64,000 nucleotides of DNA from Enhydrobacter sp. (lineage in GTDB: Bacteria; Pseudomonadota; Alphaproteobacteria; Reyranellales; Reyranellaceae): positions 2,788,473 to 2,852,472 of the forward strand of contig CP075528.1 in assembly GCA_025808875.1 (NCBI GenBank), in the 5' to 3' direction. Shown piece after piece: positions 56,733-64,000 of this stretch; position 1 is the first letter of the stretch, and every line of letters starts with the position of its first letter. The translations under genes were made by a program, and so were the position numbers. The notes beneath the pieces were generated by a model. The model was not told where the DNA came from and ran no database searches. It saw only the letters and a list, made by a program, of their open reading frames with translations.

Positions 56733-58265
56733 ATGGAGCCGCTGAAAGACTCGTCGAACGTCACGCGCCTGCCCGGCGCAGATGACATCCGCCTGCGCGA
56801 GCCGCCGCACAACTTCGAGGCGGAGCAGGCGCTGCTGGGCGCCATTCTCATCAACAACCACGCCTACCAGCGCGTCGCCGAGTTCCTGCGGCCGGAGCAC
56901 TTCGCCGATCCGCTGCACGGCAAGCTGTTCGACACGCTCGGCAAGCTGATCGAGCGCGGCCAGCTCGTCAGCGCCGTCACGCTCAAGACCTACGTGGAGA
57001 ACGACGAGGATATCAAGACGGCGGGCGGCGCGGCCTATCTTGCCCGCCTGGTCGCCTCCTCCGTCCATGTCATCGACGCCGGGGACTTCGGCCGCAGCGT
57101 CCACGACCTCTATCTTCGCCGGCAGTTGATCGACGTGGGCGAGGGTATGGTGAACGGTGCATTCAGCCCCGACGTCGAGGAAATGGCCCTGCAGCAGATC
57201 GAGGTCGCCGAGAAGAAGCTCTACGATCTCGCCAGCAGCGGCCAGATCGAGGGCGGCTTCAAGCCGTTCCGCGCCTCCTTGACCGAGGCCATGGCGGCGG
57301 CCGAGGCGGCCTATCACCGGGCCGGCCAGCTTACCGGTGTGGCCACCGGACTGTTCCAGCTCGATCAGCTGCTCGGCGGCCTGCACAAGTCGGATCTGAT
57401 CATCCTCGCCGGTCGTCCGGCGATGGGAAAGAGCTCGCTCGCCACGAACATCGGCTTCAATGCCGCCCGGGCCTATCGGGAGGAACTCGGGGAGGATGGC
57501 CGGCCGAAGGTGGTCGACGGCGCCGTGGTCGGCTTTTTCTCTCTCGAGATGTCGGCCGAACAGCTGGCCACGCGCATGATCTCCGAGCAGGCCGAAATCC
57601 CCTCCGAGAAGATACGGAAGGGCGAACTGATCAGCGCCGACTTCGACCGCGTCCTGTCGGTGAGCCACGAACTGGAACATCTCAACTTCTTCATAGACGA
57701 CACACCGGCACTCTCGATTGCGGCTTTGCGGACGCGCGCGCGCCGGCTCAAGCGCACGCACGGACTCGGCCTCATCATCGTCGACTATCTCCAGCTGCTC
57801 GCGCCCTCGGGCCGGACGCGTCAGGAGAATCGCGTGCAAGAGGTGTCCGAGATCACCCGCGGATTGAAGACGCTCGCCAAGGAGCTCGACGTACCCGTTC
57901 TGGCCCTCAGCCAGCTCAGCCGGGCCGTCGAGCAACGCGAGGACAAGCGGCCGCAGCTCGCCGACCTGCGCGAATCGGGCTCGATCGAGCAGGATGCGGA
58001 TGTCGTGATGTTCATCTATCGCGACGATTATTATCTTCAGCGCGAGGAGCCGAAGCGACGCGACAACGAGACCGCCGAGCACTACAATGCGCGTCACGAC
58101 GACTGGAGGCAACGCTGCGAGCAGCAGTACGGCAAGGCCGAAGTCATCGTCGCAAAGCAGCGGCACGGTCCGACCGGCATCGTCCGTCTCTCGTTCGAGG
58201 GCCAGTTCACCAAGTTCGGCAATCTTCCGGCGGACGCAGGTTCGTCGGATGGACCCGCCTTCTAG
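56733..58265 (+). CDS. dnaB: Replicative DNA helicase
   Basis: A 510-residue hexameric helicase of the replication fork. The N-domain begins PPHNFEAEQALLGAILINN. RecA-like core: Walker A GRPAMGKSS, LEMSAEQLATRMISEQAEI, Walker B IIVDYLQLL, and SQLSRAVEQREDKRPQLADL with the arginine-finger region. No intein is present. The stop is followed after 7 bp by an alr start (an earlier alr start would overlap). Confidence 0.97.
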   Translation: MEPLKDSSNVTRLPGADDIRLREPPHNFEAEQALLGAILINNHAYQRVAEFLRPEHFADPLHGKLFDTLGKLIERGQLVSAVTLKTYVENDEDIKTAGGAAYLARLVASSVHVIDAGDFGRSVHDLYLRRQLIDVGEGMVNGAFSPDVEEMALQQIEVAEKKLYDLASSGQIEGGFKPFRASLTEAMAAAEAAYHRAGQLTGVATGLFQLDQLLGGLHKSDLIILAGRPAMGKSSLATNIGFNAARAYREELGEDGRPKVVDGAVVGFFSLEMSAEQLATRMISEQAEIPSEKIRKGELISADFDRVLSVSHELEHLNFFIDDTPALSIAALRTRARRLKRTHGLGLIIVDYLQLLAPSGRTRQENRVQEVSEITRGLKTLAKELDVPVLALSQLSRAVEQREDKRPQLADLRESGSIEQDADVVMFIYRDDYYLQREEPKRRDNETAEHYNARHDDWRQRCEQQYGKAEVIVAKQRHGPTGIVRLSFEGQFTKFGNLPADAGSSDGPAF

Positions 58266-58272
58266 GCGCGGC

Positions 58273-59415
58273 ATGACTCCGGCGGGCGACGAAGCCCTGC
58301 GGCGGGCGGGCGCGATTCTCACCGTCGATCTCGGCGCCATCGCCGCCAACTGGCGCGGCTTGCGCGATGCCGGGCGCGCGCAGGGACGGCCGGTCGATTG
58401 TGCGGCAGTGCTCAAGGCCGACGCCTACGGCACCGGCGCGGCCGTCGTCGGCCCCCGCCTCGCGGCCGAGGGATGCCGCCACTTCTTCGTCGCCCACGTC
58501 GACGAGGGCGTCGCGCTGCGCGCCGTATTGCCCGACCCGGCGATCTACGTCCTGAACGGCCTGCTGCCCGGGACCGACGCCGACTTCGTCGAACATCGCC
58601 TGACCCCGGCCCTCAACCATCTCGGGCAGCTCAACGCCTGGCGCGCCGCCGCCCAGCGCTTCGACAGGCCGCTCGACGCCGTGATCCACGTCGACACGGG
58701 CATGAACCGGCTCGGGTTCGACGCCGACGAATCGCAGGTGCTGATCAACGAGCGCGGGCGATTGCGCGGCTTGCGGCTCGCCCTGCTGATGAGCCATCTC
58801 GTCGCTTCCGAAGAGCCCGACAACCCGGCCAATGGTGAGCAGCTCTCGCGCTTCCGCGCATTCGTCCGGAGCATGCCCGGCGCGCCGACCTCGCTCGCCA
58901 ATTCCTCGGGCGTCTTCCTCGGGCCGGACTATCACTTCGATCTGCTGCGGCCGGGCGCCGCGCTCTACGGCATCAACCCCCTGCCCGGACGTGCCAATCC
59001 GATGCTGCCCGTCGTGACGCTGAAAGCGCGCATCCTGCAACTGCGCAAGATCGATGCGTTTCAGACCGTTGGCTACGGTGGGGCGTGGCGTGCGGCGCGC
59101 CCAAGTCGCGTGGCCACGATCGCGCTGGGATATGCCGATGGGTACTTTCGTGCCCTCATTAATCGCACGCACGTACATCTCGCCGGCCACCGCGTGCCGG
59201 TGATTGGCCGCATCTCCATGGACCTGGTCACCGTCGATGTCACCGACGTACCCGAAGCCGATTGCCCGCTCGGCACGACCGTGGAGGTGCTGGGCCCCCA
59301 CATGACGCCCGACGACCTGGCCGAGAACGCGCGGACGAACGCCTACGAGGTCATGACGGCCCTTGGCCGCCGCCACGCGCGAGTCTATGTCGAGAGTGGG
59401 GGGACCGCGACGTGA
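58273..59415 (+). CDS. alr: Alanine racemase
   Basis: PLP enzyme (380 residues) making D-alanine for peptidoglycan. Catalytic K48 in AAVLKADAYGTGA and catalytic Y268 in QTVGYGGAW (the second base) are present, along with HVDTGMNRLGF and RPGAALYGINPL. Two starts are possible: ATG 58273 (7 bp after dnaB) and ATG 58249 (overlapping dnaB by 17). I prefer the first; both have only moderate ribosome sites. The stop overlaps mlaE (GTGA). Confidence 0.95.
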   Translation: MTPAGDEALRRAGAILTVDLGAIAANWRGLRDAGRAQGRPVDCAAVLKADAYGTGAAVVGPRLAAEGCRHFFVAHVDEGVALRAVLPDPAIYVLNGLLPGTDADFVEHRLTPALNHLGQLNAWRAAAQRFDRPLDAVIHVDTGMNRLGFDADESQVLINERGRLRGLRLALLMSHLVASEEPDNPANGEQLSRFRAFVRSMPGAPTSLANSSGVFLGPDYHFDLLRPGAALYGINPLPGRANPMLPVVTLKARILQLRKIDAFQTVGYGGAWRAARPSRVATIALGYADGYFRALINRTHVHLAGHRVPVIGRISMDLVTVDVTDVPEADCPLGTTVEVLGPHMTPDDLAENARTNAYEVMTALGRRHARVYVESGGTAT

Positions 59416-60191
59416 CGATTCCGCTTGTGACGATCCTTGGCCGCATGACGCTCGCCTTTCTGGCGGCGACGGGCACCGTGACGACCTTCGCCTTCCAGGC
59501 GATCCGCCAGGCCGTGCAGCCGCCCTATTATCATCGCCAGATTCTCCGCCAGATGCTGGAGATCGGCTACTATTCCTTGCCGGTGGTGGGCCTGACGGCG
59601 ATCTTCACCGGCATGGTGCTCGCCCTGCAGTCCTATACCGGCTTCGCCCGCTTCTCCGCCGAGAGCGCCATTCCCAACGTGGTCGTCGTGTCGCTGACCC
59701 GCGAACTCGGCCCGGTGCTGGCCGGCCTGATGGTGGCCGGCCGCGTCGGCGCCGCCATGGCGGCCGAGATCGGCACCATGCGCGTTACCGAACAGATCGA
59801 TGCGCTGACCACCCTGTCGACCGATCCGTTCAAGTATCTGGTGGCCCCGCGGCTGATCGCCGGGGTCGTCACCCTGCCGATACTGGTCCTGGTGGCCGAC
59901 ATCATCGGCGTCCTGGGAGGCTACATCGTCGGCGTCTACAAGCTCGACTTCAACGACATCGCCTATCTTCGCAACACGATCGATTTCCTCGAGTTCCAGG
60001 ACGTCTTCTCGGGCCTGGTGAAGGCGGCCGTGTTCGGCTTCCTGATCACCTTGATGGGCTGCTACCACGGCTACACCTCGAAGGGCGGCGCCCAGGGTGT
60101 CGGCATGGCGACCACCAACGCCGTGGTCTCGGCCTCGATCCTGATCCTGACCTCCAACTACTTCATCACCGAAGCGTTCTTCGCGCGATGA
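59412..60191 (+). CDS. mlaE: MlaE-family lipid ABC transporter permease
   Basis: A 259-residue inner-membrane permease of the phospholipid transporter. Conserved blocks: LPVVGLTAIFTGMVLALQSY, SLTRELGPVLAGLMVAGRVG, EIGTMRVTEQIDALTTLSTD and MGCYHGYTSKGGAQGVGMAT. GTG start coupled to alr (GTGA); its stop is coupled to mlaF (ATGA). The MCE partner mlaD is at 24.7 kb. Confidence 0.95.
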   Translation: MTIPLVTILGRMTLAFLAATGTVTTFAFQAIRQAVQPPYYHRQILRQMLEIGYYSLPVVGLTAIFTGMVLALQSYTGFARFSAESAIPNVVVVSLTRELGPVLAGLMVAGRVGAAMAAEIGTMRVTEQIDALTTLSTDPFKYLVAPRLIAGVVTLPILVLVADIIGVLGGYIVGVYKLDFNDIAYLRNTIDFLEFQDVFSGLVKAAVFGFLITLMGCYHGYTSKGGAQGVGMATTNAVVSASILILTSNYFITEAFFAR

Positions 60192-60961
60192 CGACGCCCA
60201 AGATCTCCTTGCGCGGCGTCACCAAGTCGTTCGGGCCGAAGAAGGTCCTGCAGGGCATCGACCTCGACGTCCAGCCGCAGGAATCCGTGGTCGTCATCGG
60301 CGGCTCGGGCAGCGGCAAGTCGGTCCTGCTGAAGTGCATCCTGGGGCTGCTGCAACCCGACGAGGGCTCGATCCGCATAGACGGCGAAGAGGTCACCGGG
60401 CTCAGCGACCGCGAACGCGCCCGGGTCATGCGCAAGTTCGGCATGCTGTTCCAGGGCGGCGCGCTCTTCGACTCGCTGCGCGTCTGGGAGAACGTCGCGT
60501 TCGGCCCGATCCAGAGCGACGGCATGGATCCCGCCCGGGCGCGCGAGGTCGCGATCGCCAAGCTGGGCGCGGTCGGGCTCACACCGGAAATCGGCCAGCT
60601 GCGCCCGGCCGAGCTGTCGGGCGGCATGCAGAAGCGCGTGGCGCTCGCCCGCGCCATCGCCCGCGAACCGGAGATCATCTTCTTCGACGAGCCGACCACG
60701 GGCCTCGACCCGATCATGGCCGACGTCATCAATGACCTGATCGTCAAGTGCGTCAGCGACCTCGGCGCCACCGCGATCTCGATCACCCACGACATGGCGA
60801 GCGCTCGCAAGATCGGCCATCGCATCGGCATGCTCTACGACGGCAAGCTGATCTGGCAGGGCCCGGTCGCCGATATCGACCGTTCAGGCAACGCCCATGT
60901 CGACCAGTTCATCCACGGCCGCGCCGAGGGGCCGATCCAGATGCAGGTGCGGAAGCTGTGA
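60188..60961 (+). CDS. mlaF: MlaF-family lipid ABC transporter ATPase
   Basis: A 257-residue ATPase. Walker A GGSGSGKSVLLK, Q-loop MLFQGGALFDSL typical of MlaF, signature LSGGMQKRVALARA, Walker B IIFFDEPTTGLDPI and switch His in SITHDMASA. It powers lipid transport with MlaE. Coupled to mlaE by ATGA. Confidence 0.96.
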   Translation: MTTPKISLRGVTKSFGPKKVLQGIDLDVQPQESVVVIGGSGSGKSVLLKCILGLLQPDEGSIRIDGEEVTGLSDRERARVMRKFGMLFQGGALFDSLRVWENVAFGPIQSDGMDPARAREVAIAKLGAVGLTPEIGQLRPAELSGGMQKRVALARAIAREPEIIFFDEPTTGLDPIMADVINDLIVKCVSDLGATAISITHDMASARKIGHRIGMLYDGKLIWQGPVADIDRSGNAHVDQFIHGRAEGPIQMQVRKL

Positions 60962-60982
60962 CCCGTCGGCCGGGGAACTGAG

Positions 60983-62425
60983 GTGGCCCGCGTCACCAAA
61001 CGCTTCGTCTGCCAGTCGTGCGGCGCCGTGACCACCAAGTGGAGTGGGCGCTGCGAGAGCTGCGGCGAGTGGAACACCATCGCGGAGGAAGCCGGCGCCA
61101 CGCCGGGGCCGGCGGGCAGCGGGCTGACCCGCGCCGGCAAGGGGCGCCTGCTCGAGTTCGCCGGCCTCACCGGCTCGACACCACAGCCGCCGCGCCACCG
61201 CAGCGGCATCGCCGAATTCGACCGTGTCTGCGGCGGCGGGCTGGTGGTGGGCTCCGCACTGCTGATTGGCGGCGACCCCGGGATCGGCAAGTCGACCCTG
61301 TTGCTGCAGGTCGCGGCGGCGCTCGCCAGGCAAAGCACCGCCTGCGCCTACATCTCGGGCGAGGAAGCGCTCGACCAGGTGCGGCTGCGCGCCGAGCGGC
61401 TCGGCCTCGGCGCGGCGCCGGTGCAGCTCACGGCCGCGACGTCGGTGCGCGACATCGTCGCCACGCTCGAGCGGCCCGATGCGCCAAAGGTCGCGGTGAT
61501 CGATTCGATCCAGACCATGTGGCTCGACACCGTCGACAGCACGCCGGGCACCGTGACCCAGGTGCGCGCCTCGGCGCAGGCACTGGTCGAGCTCGCCAAG
61601 CGGCGCGGCATCGCCGTGCTGCTGGTCGGACACGTCACCAAGGACGGCGCCATCGCCGGCCCGCGCGTGCTCGAGCACATGGTCGACACCGTCCTCTATT
61701 TCGAGGGCGAGCGCGGCCATCAGTTCCGCATCCTGCGCACCGTCAAGAACCGCTTCGGTCCGACCGACGAGATCGGCGTCTTCGAGATGTCCGATCGCGG
61801 ACTGGCCGACGTCGCCAATCCCTCGGCGCTGTTCCTTGCCGAGCGGCGCGGCCAGGTGTCCGGCGCCTGCGTCTTCGCCGGCATCGAGGGCACGCGGCCG
61901 GTGCTGGTCGAAATCCAGGCGCTGGTGGCGCCGTCGTCCTTCGCCACGCCGCGCCACGCGGTCGTCGGTTGGGATTCCAACCGCCTCGCCATGGTACTGG
62001 CGGTGCTGGAAGCCCGCTGCGGCGTGTCGATCGGCGCCAACGACGTCTACCTGAATGTCGCCGGCGGCCTGCGCATCGGCGAGCCGGCCGCCGATCTCGC
62101 CGTTGCCGCGGCCGTGGTGTCGTCGCTTGCCGACGAGCCGGTGCCGCCCGACATGGCGGTGTTCGGCGAAATCGGCCTCGGCGGCGAGGTGCGGCCGGTG
62201 GGCCAGCGCGAGGCGCGGCTGCGCGAAGCGGCCAAGCTCGGATTTCGCAGCGCGCTGGTGCCGCGTGGCCGCGCCGGCACGGGGCCGGCGCCGGCACGGA
62301 CGGCCGAGGGCATCGCCATTGACGAAATCGAGCATCTGTCCGACCTTGTCGCGCGATTCCAGCCGGCAGACCGACCCCTCAAGCGACCGCGGCGGGAGGG
62401 CGCAGCGGATCGCAGGCGTGACTGA
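60983..62425 (+). CDS. radA: DNA repair protein RadA
   Basis: A 480-residue RecA-like branch-migration ATPase. A C4 zinc finger (FVCQSCGAVTTKWSGRCESC), Walker A GGDPGIGKST, the RadA-specific VKNRFGPTDEIGVFEM motif and a Lon-like C-terminal domain (AVAAAVVSSLADEPVPPDMA) are present. GTG start after GGGGAACTGAG, 22 bp from mlaF. Confidence 0.97.
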   Translation: MARVTKRFVCQSCGAVTTKWSGRCESCGEWNTIAEEAGATPGPAGSGLTRAGKGRLLEFAGLTGSTPQPPRHRSGIAEFDRVCGGGLVVGSALLIGGDPGIGKSTLLLQVAAALARQSTACAYISGEEALDQVRLRAERLGLGAAPVQLTAATSVRDIVATLERPDAPKVAVIDSIQTMWLDTVDSTPGTVTQVRASAQALVELAKRRGIAVLLVGHVTKDGAIAGPRVLEHMVDTVLYFEGERGHQFRILRTVKNRFGPTDEIGVFEMSDRGLADVANPSALFLAERRGQVSGACVFAGIEGTRPVLVEIQALVAPSSFATPRHAVVGWDSNRLAMVLAVLEARCGVSIGANDVYLNVAGGLRIGEPAADLAVAAAVVSSLADEPVPPDMAVFGEIGLGGEVRPVGQREARLREAAKLGFRSALVPRGRAGTGPAPARTAEGIAIDEIEHLSDLVARFQPADRPLKRPRREGAADRRRD

Positions 62426-62457
62426 ACCGCACGCATCGGGTTAGAGGGCAATCGCTG

Positions 62458-63030
62458 ATGGACCAGCTCGGCATCACCGTTTTCGACGTCGCGGTCATTG
62501 CCGTCGCCGTGTTCGGCGCCGCCATCGGCATGTCGGCGGGTTTCGCCCATGCCGTCCTCTTCATCGCCTCCTGGATCGGCGCCGGCTGGGTCGCCTGGCG
62601 GTTCGCCAAGGTCGTCCAGCCCGAGATCGAGACGCTCGTGGGCAGCACCGAGCTCGCCTATTTCATCTCCCTGCTGGTGGTTTTCGTCGGCGCGCTGATC
62701 GTCCTGGTGATGCTCACCAACGCGGTTTCGCGCTCGGTCCGCGCCAGCCCGCTGGGACGGCCGGACCGCATCCTGGGCGCCGGCTTCGGCGTGCTTTGCG
62801 CCTGGGCGGCGCTGGGCACGGCCTTCCTGTTCTACACCTATCTCGGCCCCAAGCAGCTGCCGCCTCCGGTCGAGGCCGGCGCGACGTTTCCCCTGATCAA
62901 GGAAATGGCCATGTTCGTCGAGCCACACCTGCCGCCTGGCTTCCGGACCCGGATGCAGAACAGGGGACCGCTCGACCCGGCCGATATCCCGATCCCCTCG
63001 CCGGCGGAGATCATCAAGAAGACCGAATGA
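62458..63030 (+). CDS. cvpA: CvpA family membrane protein
   Basis: A 190-residue protein with four membrane helices (FDVAVIAVAVFGAAIGMSAG, FAHAVLFIASWIGAGWVAW, LAYFISLLVVFVGALIVLVM, ILGAGFGVLCAWAALGTAFL) and a cytoplasmic tail. LGRPDRILGAGFGVLCA matches the conserved CvpA block. In many proteobacteria it lies before purF, as here; it is linked to colicin V production in E. coli, but its exact role is unclear. Confidence 0.92.
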   Translation: MDQLGITVFDVAVIAVAVFGAAIGMSAGFAHAVLFIASWIGAGWVAWRFAKVVQPEIETLVGSTELAYFISLLVVFVGALIVLVMLTNAVSRSVRASPLGRPDRILGAGFGVLCAWAALGTAFLFYTYLGPKQLPPPVEAGATFPLIKEMAMFVEPHLPPGFRTRMQNRGPLDPADIPIPSPAEIIKKTE

Positions 63031-63094
63031 CCACAAAGGGTCGCAGGCACTTATCCTTGATGCATGGCGGCCCCGCCCCAGATATAACCCCGCC

Positions 63095-64000
63095 GTGCTG
63101 AACGCCCCCGCCCCCCTGGATCGCGACAGCGACAAGTTCCACGAGGAATGCGCGCTGTTCGGCATCTACGGCACGTCGGACGCCGCCGCCCATACCGCGC
63201 TCGGGCTGCATGCCCAGCAGCACCGAGGGCAGGAAGCCACCGGCATCGTCACCTTCGACGGACGCCATTTCCACTCCCACCGCGCCCCCGGCCTGGTGGG
63301 AGATGTTTTTGGCGAGCAGGCCGTGATGGCCACCCTCCAGGGCTACAGCGCCATCGGTCACAACCGCTACGCCACGACAGGCGGCACCAACGACCGCAAC
63401 ATCCAGCCGATCTTCGCCGACTACGATTTCGGCGGCCTGGCGCTCTGCCACAACGGCAACCTCACCAACGCCTACCTGCTGCGCCGCGAACTGGTGCGCA
63501 TGGGCTGCCTGTTCCAGTCCACCACCGACACCGAGGTCATCAACCACCTGATCGCCCGTTCCAACTACTCGACCGTCGTCGACCGGCTGATAGACGCGCT
63601 CGGACGGGTCAAGGGCGCCTACTCGCTGCTCATTCTCACCAACGAGGCGCTGATCGGCGTGCGCGACCCGATGGGCGTGCGCCCGCTGGTGATCGGCCGC
63701 CTCGAGGATTCCTGGATCATCGCCTCGGAGACCTGCGGGCTCGACATCATCGGCGCGCGCTACGTGCGCGACGTCGAGCCCGGCGAGATCGTCATCGTCG
63801 ACGGCAGCGGGTTGCGCTCGATCAAGCCGTTCGGCAGGCAACAGCGTCGGTTCTGCGTCTTCGAGCACATCTACTTCGCCCGCCCCGACAGCAGGATCGA
63901 GGGCGTCGGCGTCTACGAGGCGCGCAAGCGCATCGGCATGGAACTCGCCAAGGAGAGCCCCGTGGCGGCCGACCTGGTCGTGCCGGTGCCCGATTCGGGC
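63095..64000 (+). CDS. purF: Amidophosphoribosyltransferase, N-terminal part (cut by window edge)
   Basis: First enzyme of de novo purine synthesis. The first 302 residues are seen without a stop. C19 (HEECALFGIYG) should become the N-terminal glutaminase nucleophile after propeptide removal. QQHRGQEATGIVTFD, GHNRYATTGG, CHNGNLTN and STTDTEVINHLIA belong to the glutaminase domain; GVRDPMGVRPLVIG and the FEHIYFARPDS start of the transferase domain follow. The GTG start has no good ribosome site, but upstream ATGs are in other frames and stop early. Confidence 0.95.
   Translation, partial: MLNAPAPLDRDSDKFHEECALFGIYGTSDAAAHTALGLHAQQHRGQEATGIVTFDGRHFHSHRAPGLVGDVFGEQAVMATLQGYSAIGHNRYATTGGTNDRNIQPIFADYDFGGLALCHNGNLTNAYLLRRELVRMGCLFQSTTDTEVINHLIARSNYSTVVDRLIDALGRVKGAYSLLILTNEALIGVRDPMGVRPLVIGRLEDSWIIASETCGLDIIGARYVRDVEPGEIVIVDGSGLRSIKPFGRQQRRFCVFEHIYFARPDSRIEGVGVYEARKRIGMELAKESPVAADLVVPVPDSG

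Overview
The window is 64 kb of dense, GC-rich chromosome from an alphaproteobacterium. The evidence is the gene families (B12-dependent ribonucleotide reductase, NDUFA12-type complex I protein, DUF2155, alphaproteobacterial Mla genes, the rpsF-rpsR-rplI...dnaB-alr...radA-cvpA-purF order) and the codon use. A Bug-type tricarboxylate receptor, tyrosine catabolism and paired acyl-CoA dehydrogenases suggest a free-living heterotroph. A Reyranella-like member of the Rhodospirillales is my impression, not something I could test. I see no rRNA, tRNA, transposase, integrase, phage gene or CRISPR array. Most of the window is housekeeping or catabolic sequence, and I did not find a clear undescribed multi-gene system.

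Layout. 1-12.9 kb: the start of ilvE, a serine/alanine-glyoxylate-type aminotransferase, small membrane proteins, an Ala/Gly-rich secreted protein, a Bug-family receptor, two adjacent acyl-CoA dehydrogenases, and a coupled run of a GGT-like lipoprotein, an aminotransferase and a LprI/DUF3298 protein. An M48 protease-TPR protein and a DsbA-type thioredoxin follow. 12.9-21.1 kb: tyrosine catabolism (maiA, then fahA-hmgA-hppD) with a divergent MarR regulator, interrupted by a rhodanese/YeeE sulfur pair. 21.1-25.5 kb: aroQ, accB, accC and aat, then a convergent operon of NDUFA12, mlaD, a 76-residue protein and DUF2155. 25.5-36 kb: nrdJ, a Lys/Ala micro-ORF and a structured RNA candidate ending in a strong terminator, then tetR with an RND efflux pair and a FemAB/GNAT-like protein. 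36-36.5 kb: a gene-free stretch with two arrays of 9-bp repeats.

36.5-51 kb: the N-degron machinery clpS-clpA, a D,D-carboxypeptidase with a SPOR domain, nucleotide-sugar genes (phosphohexomutase, ugd, galU), a J-domain membrane protein, mltG, and the fatty-acid cluster fabD-fabG-acpP-fabF. 51-64 kb: rpsF-rpsR-rplI, then an iron permease, its convergent binding protein and a cyclopropane fatty acid synthase sitting between rplI and dnaB. dnaB, alr, mlaE, mlaF, radA, cvpA and the start of purF follow.

Functional links. aat, clpS and clpA belong to one N-degron pathway although they lie 13 kb apart. mlaD lies 34 kb from mlaE and mlaF, which should form one lipid transporter with it. maiA completes the tyrosine pathway and has an upstream element resembling the MarR site at hppD. 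Many genes are translationally coupled by 1- or 4-base start/stop overlaps. The best leads for follow-up are in non-coding or very short sequence: the micro-ORF plus RNA after nrdJ, the MarR and TetR operator candidates, and the 9-bp repeat arrays.
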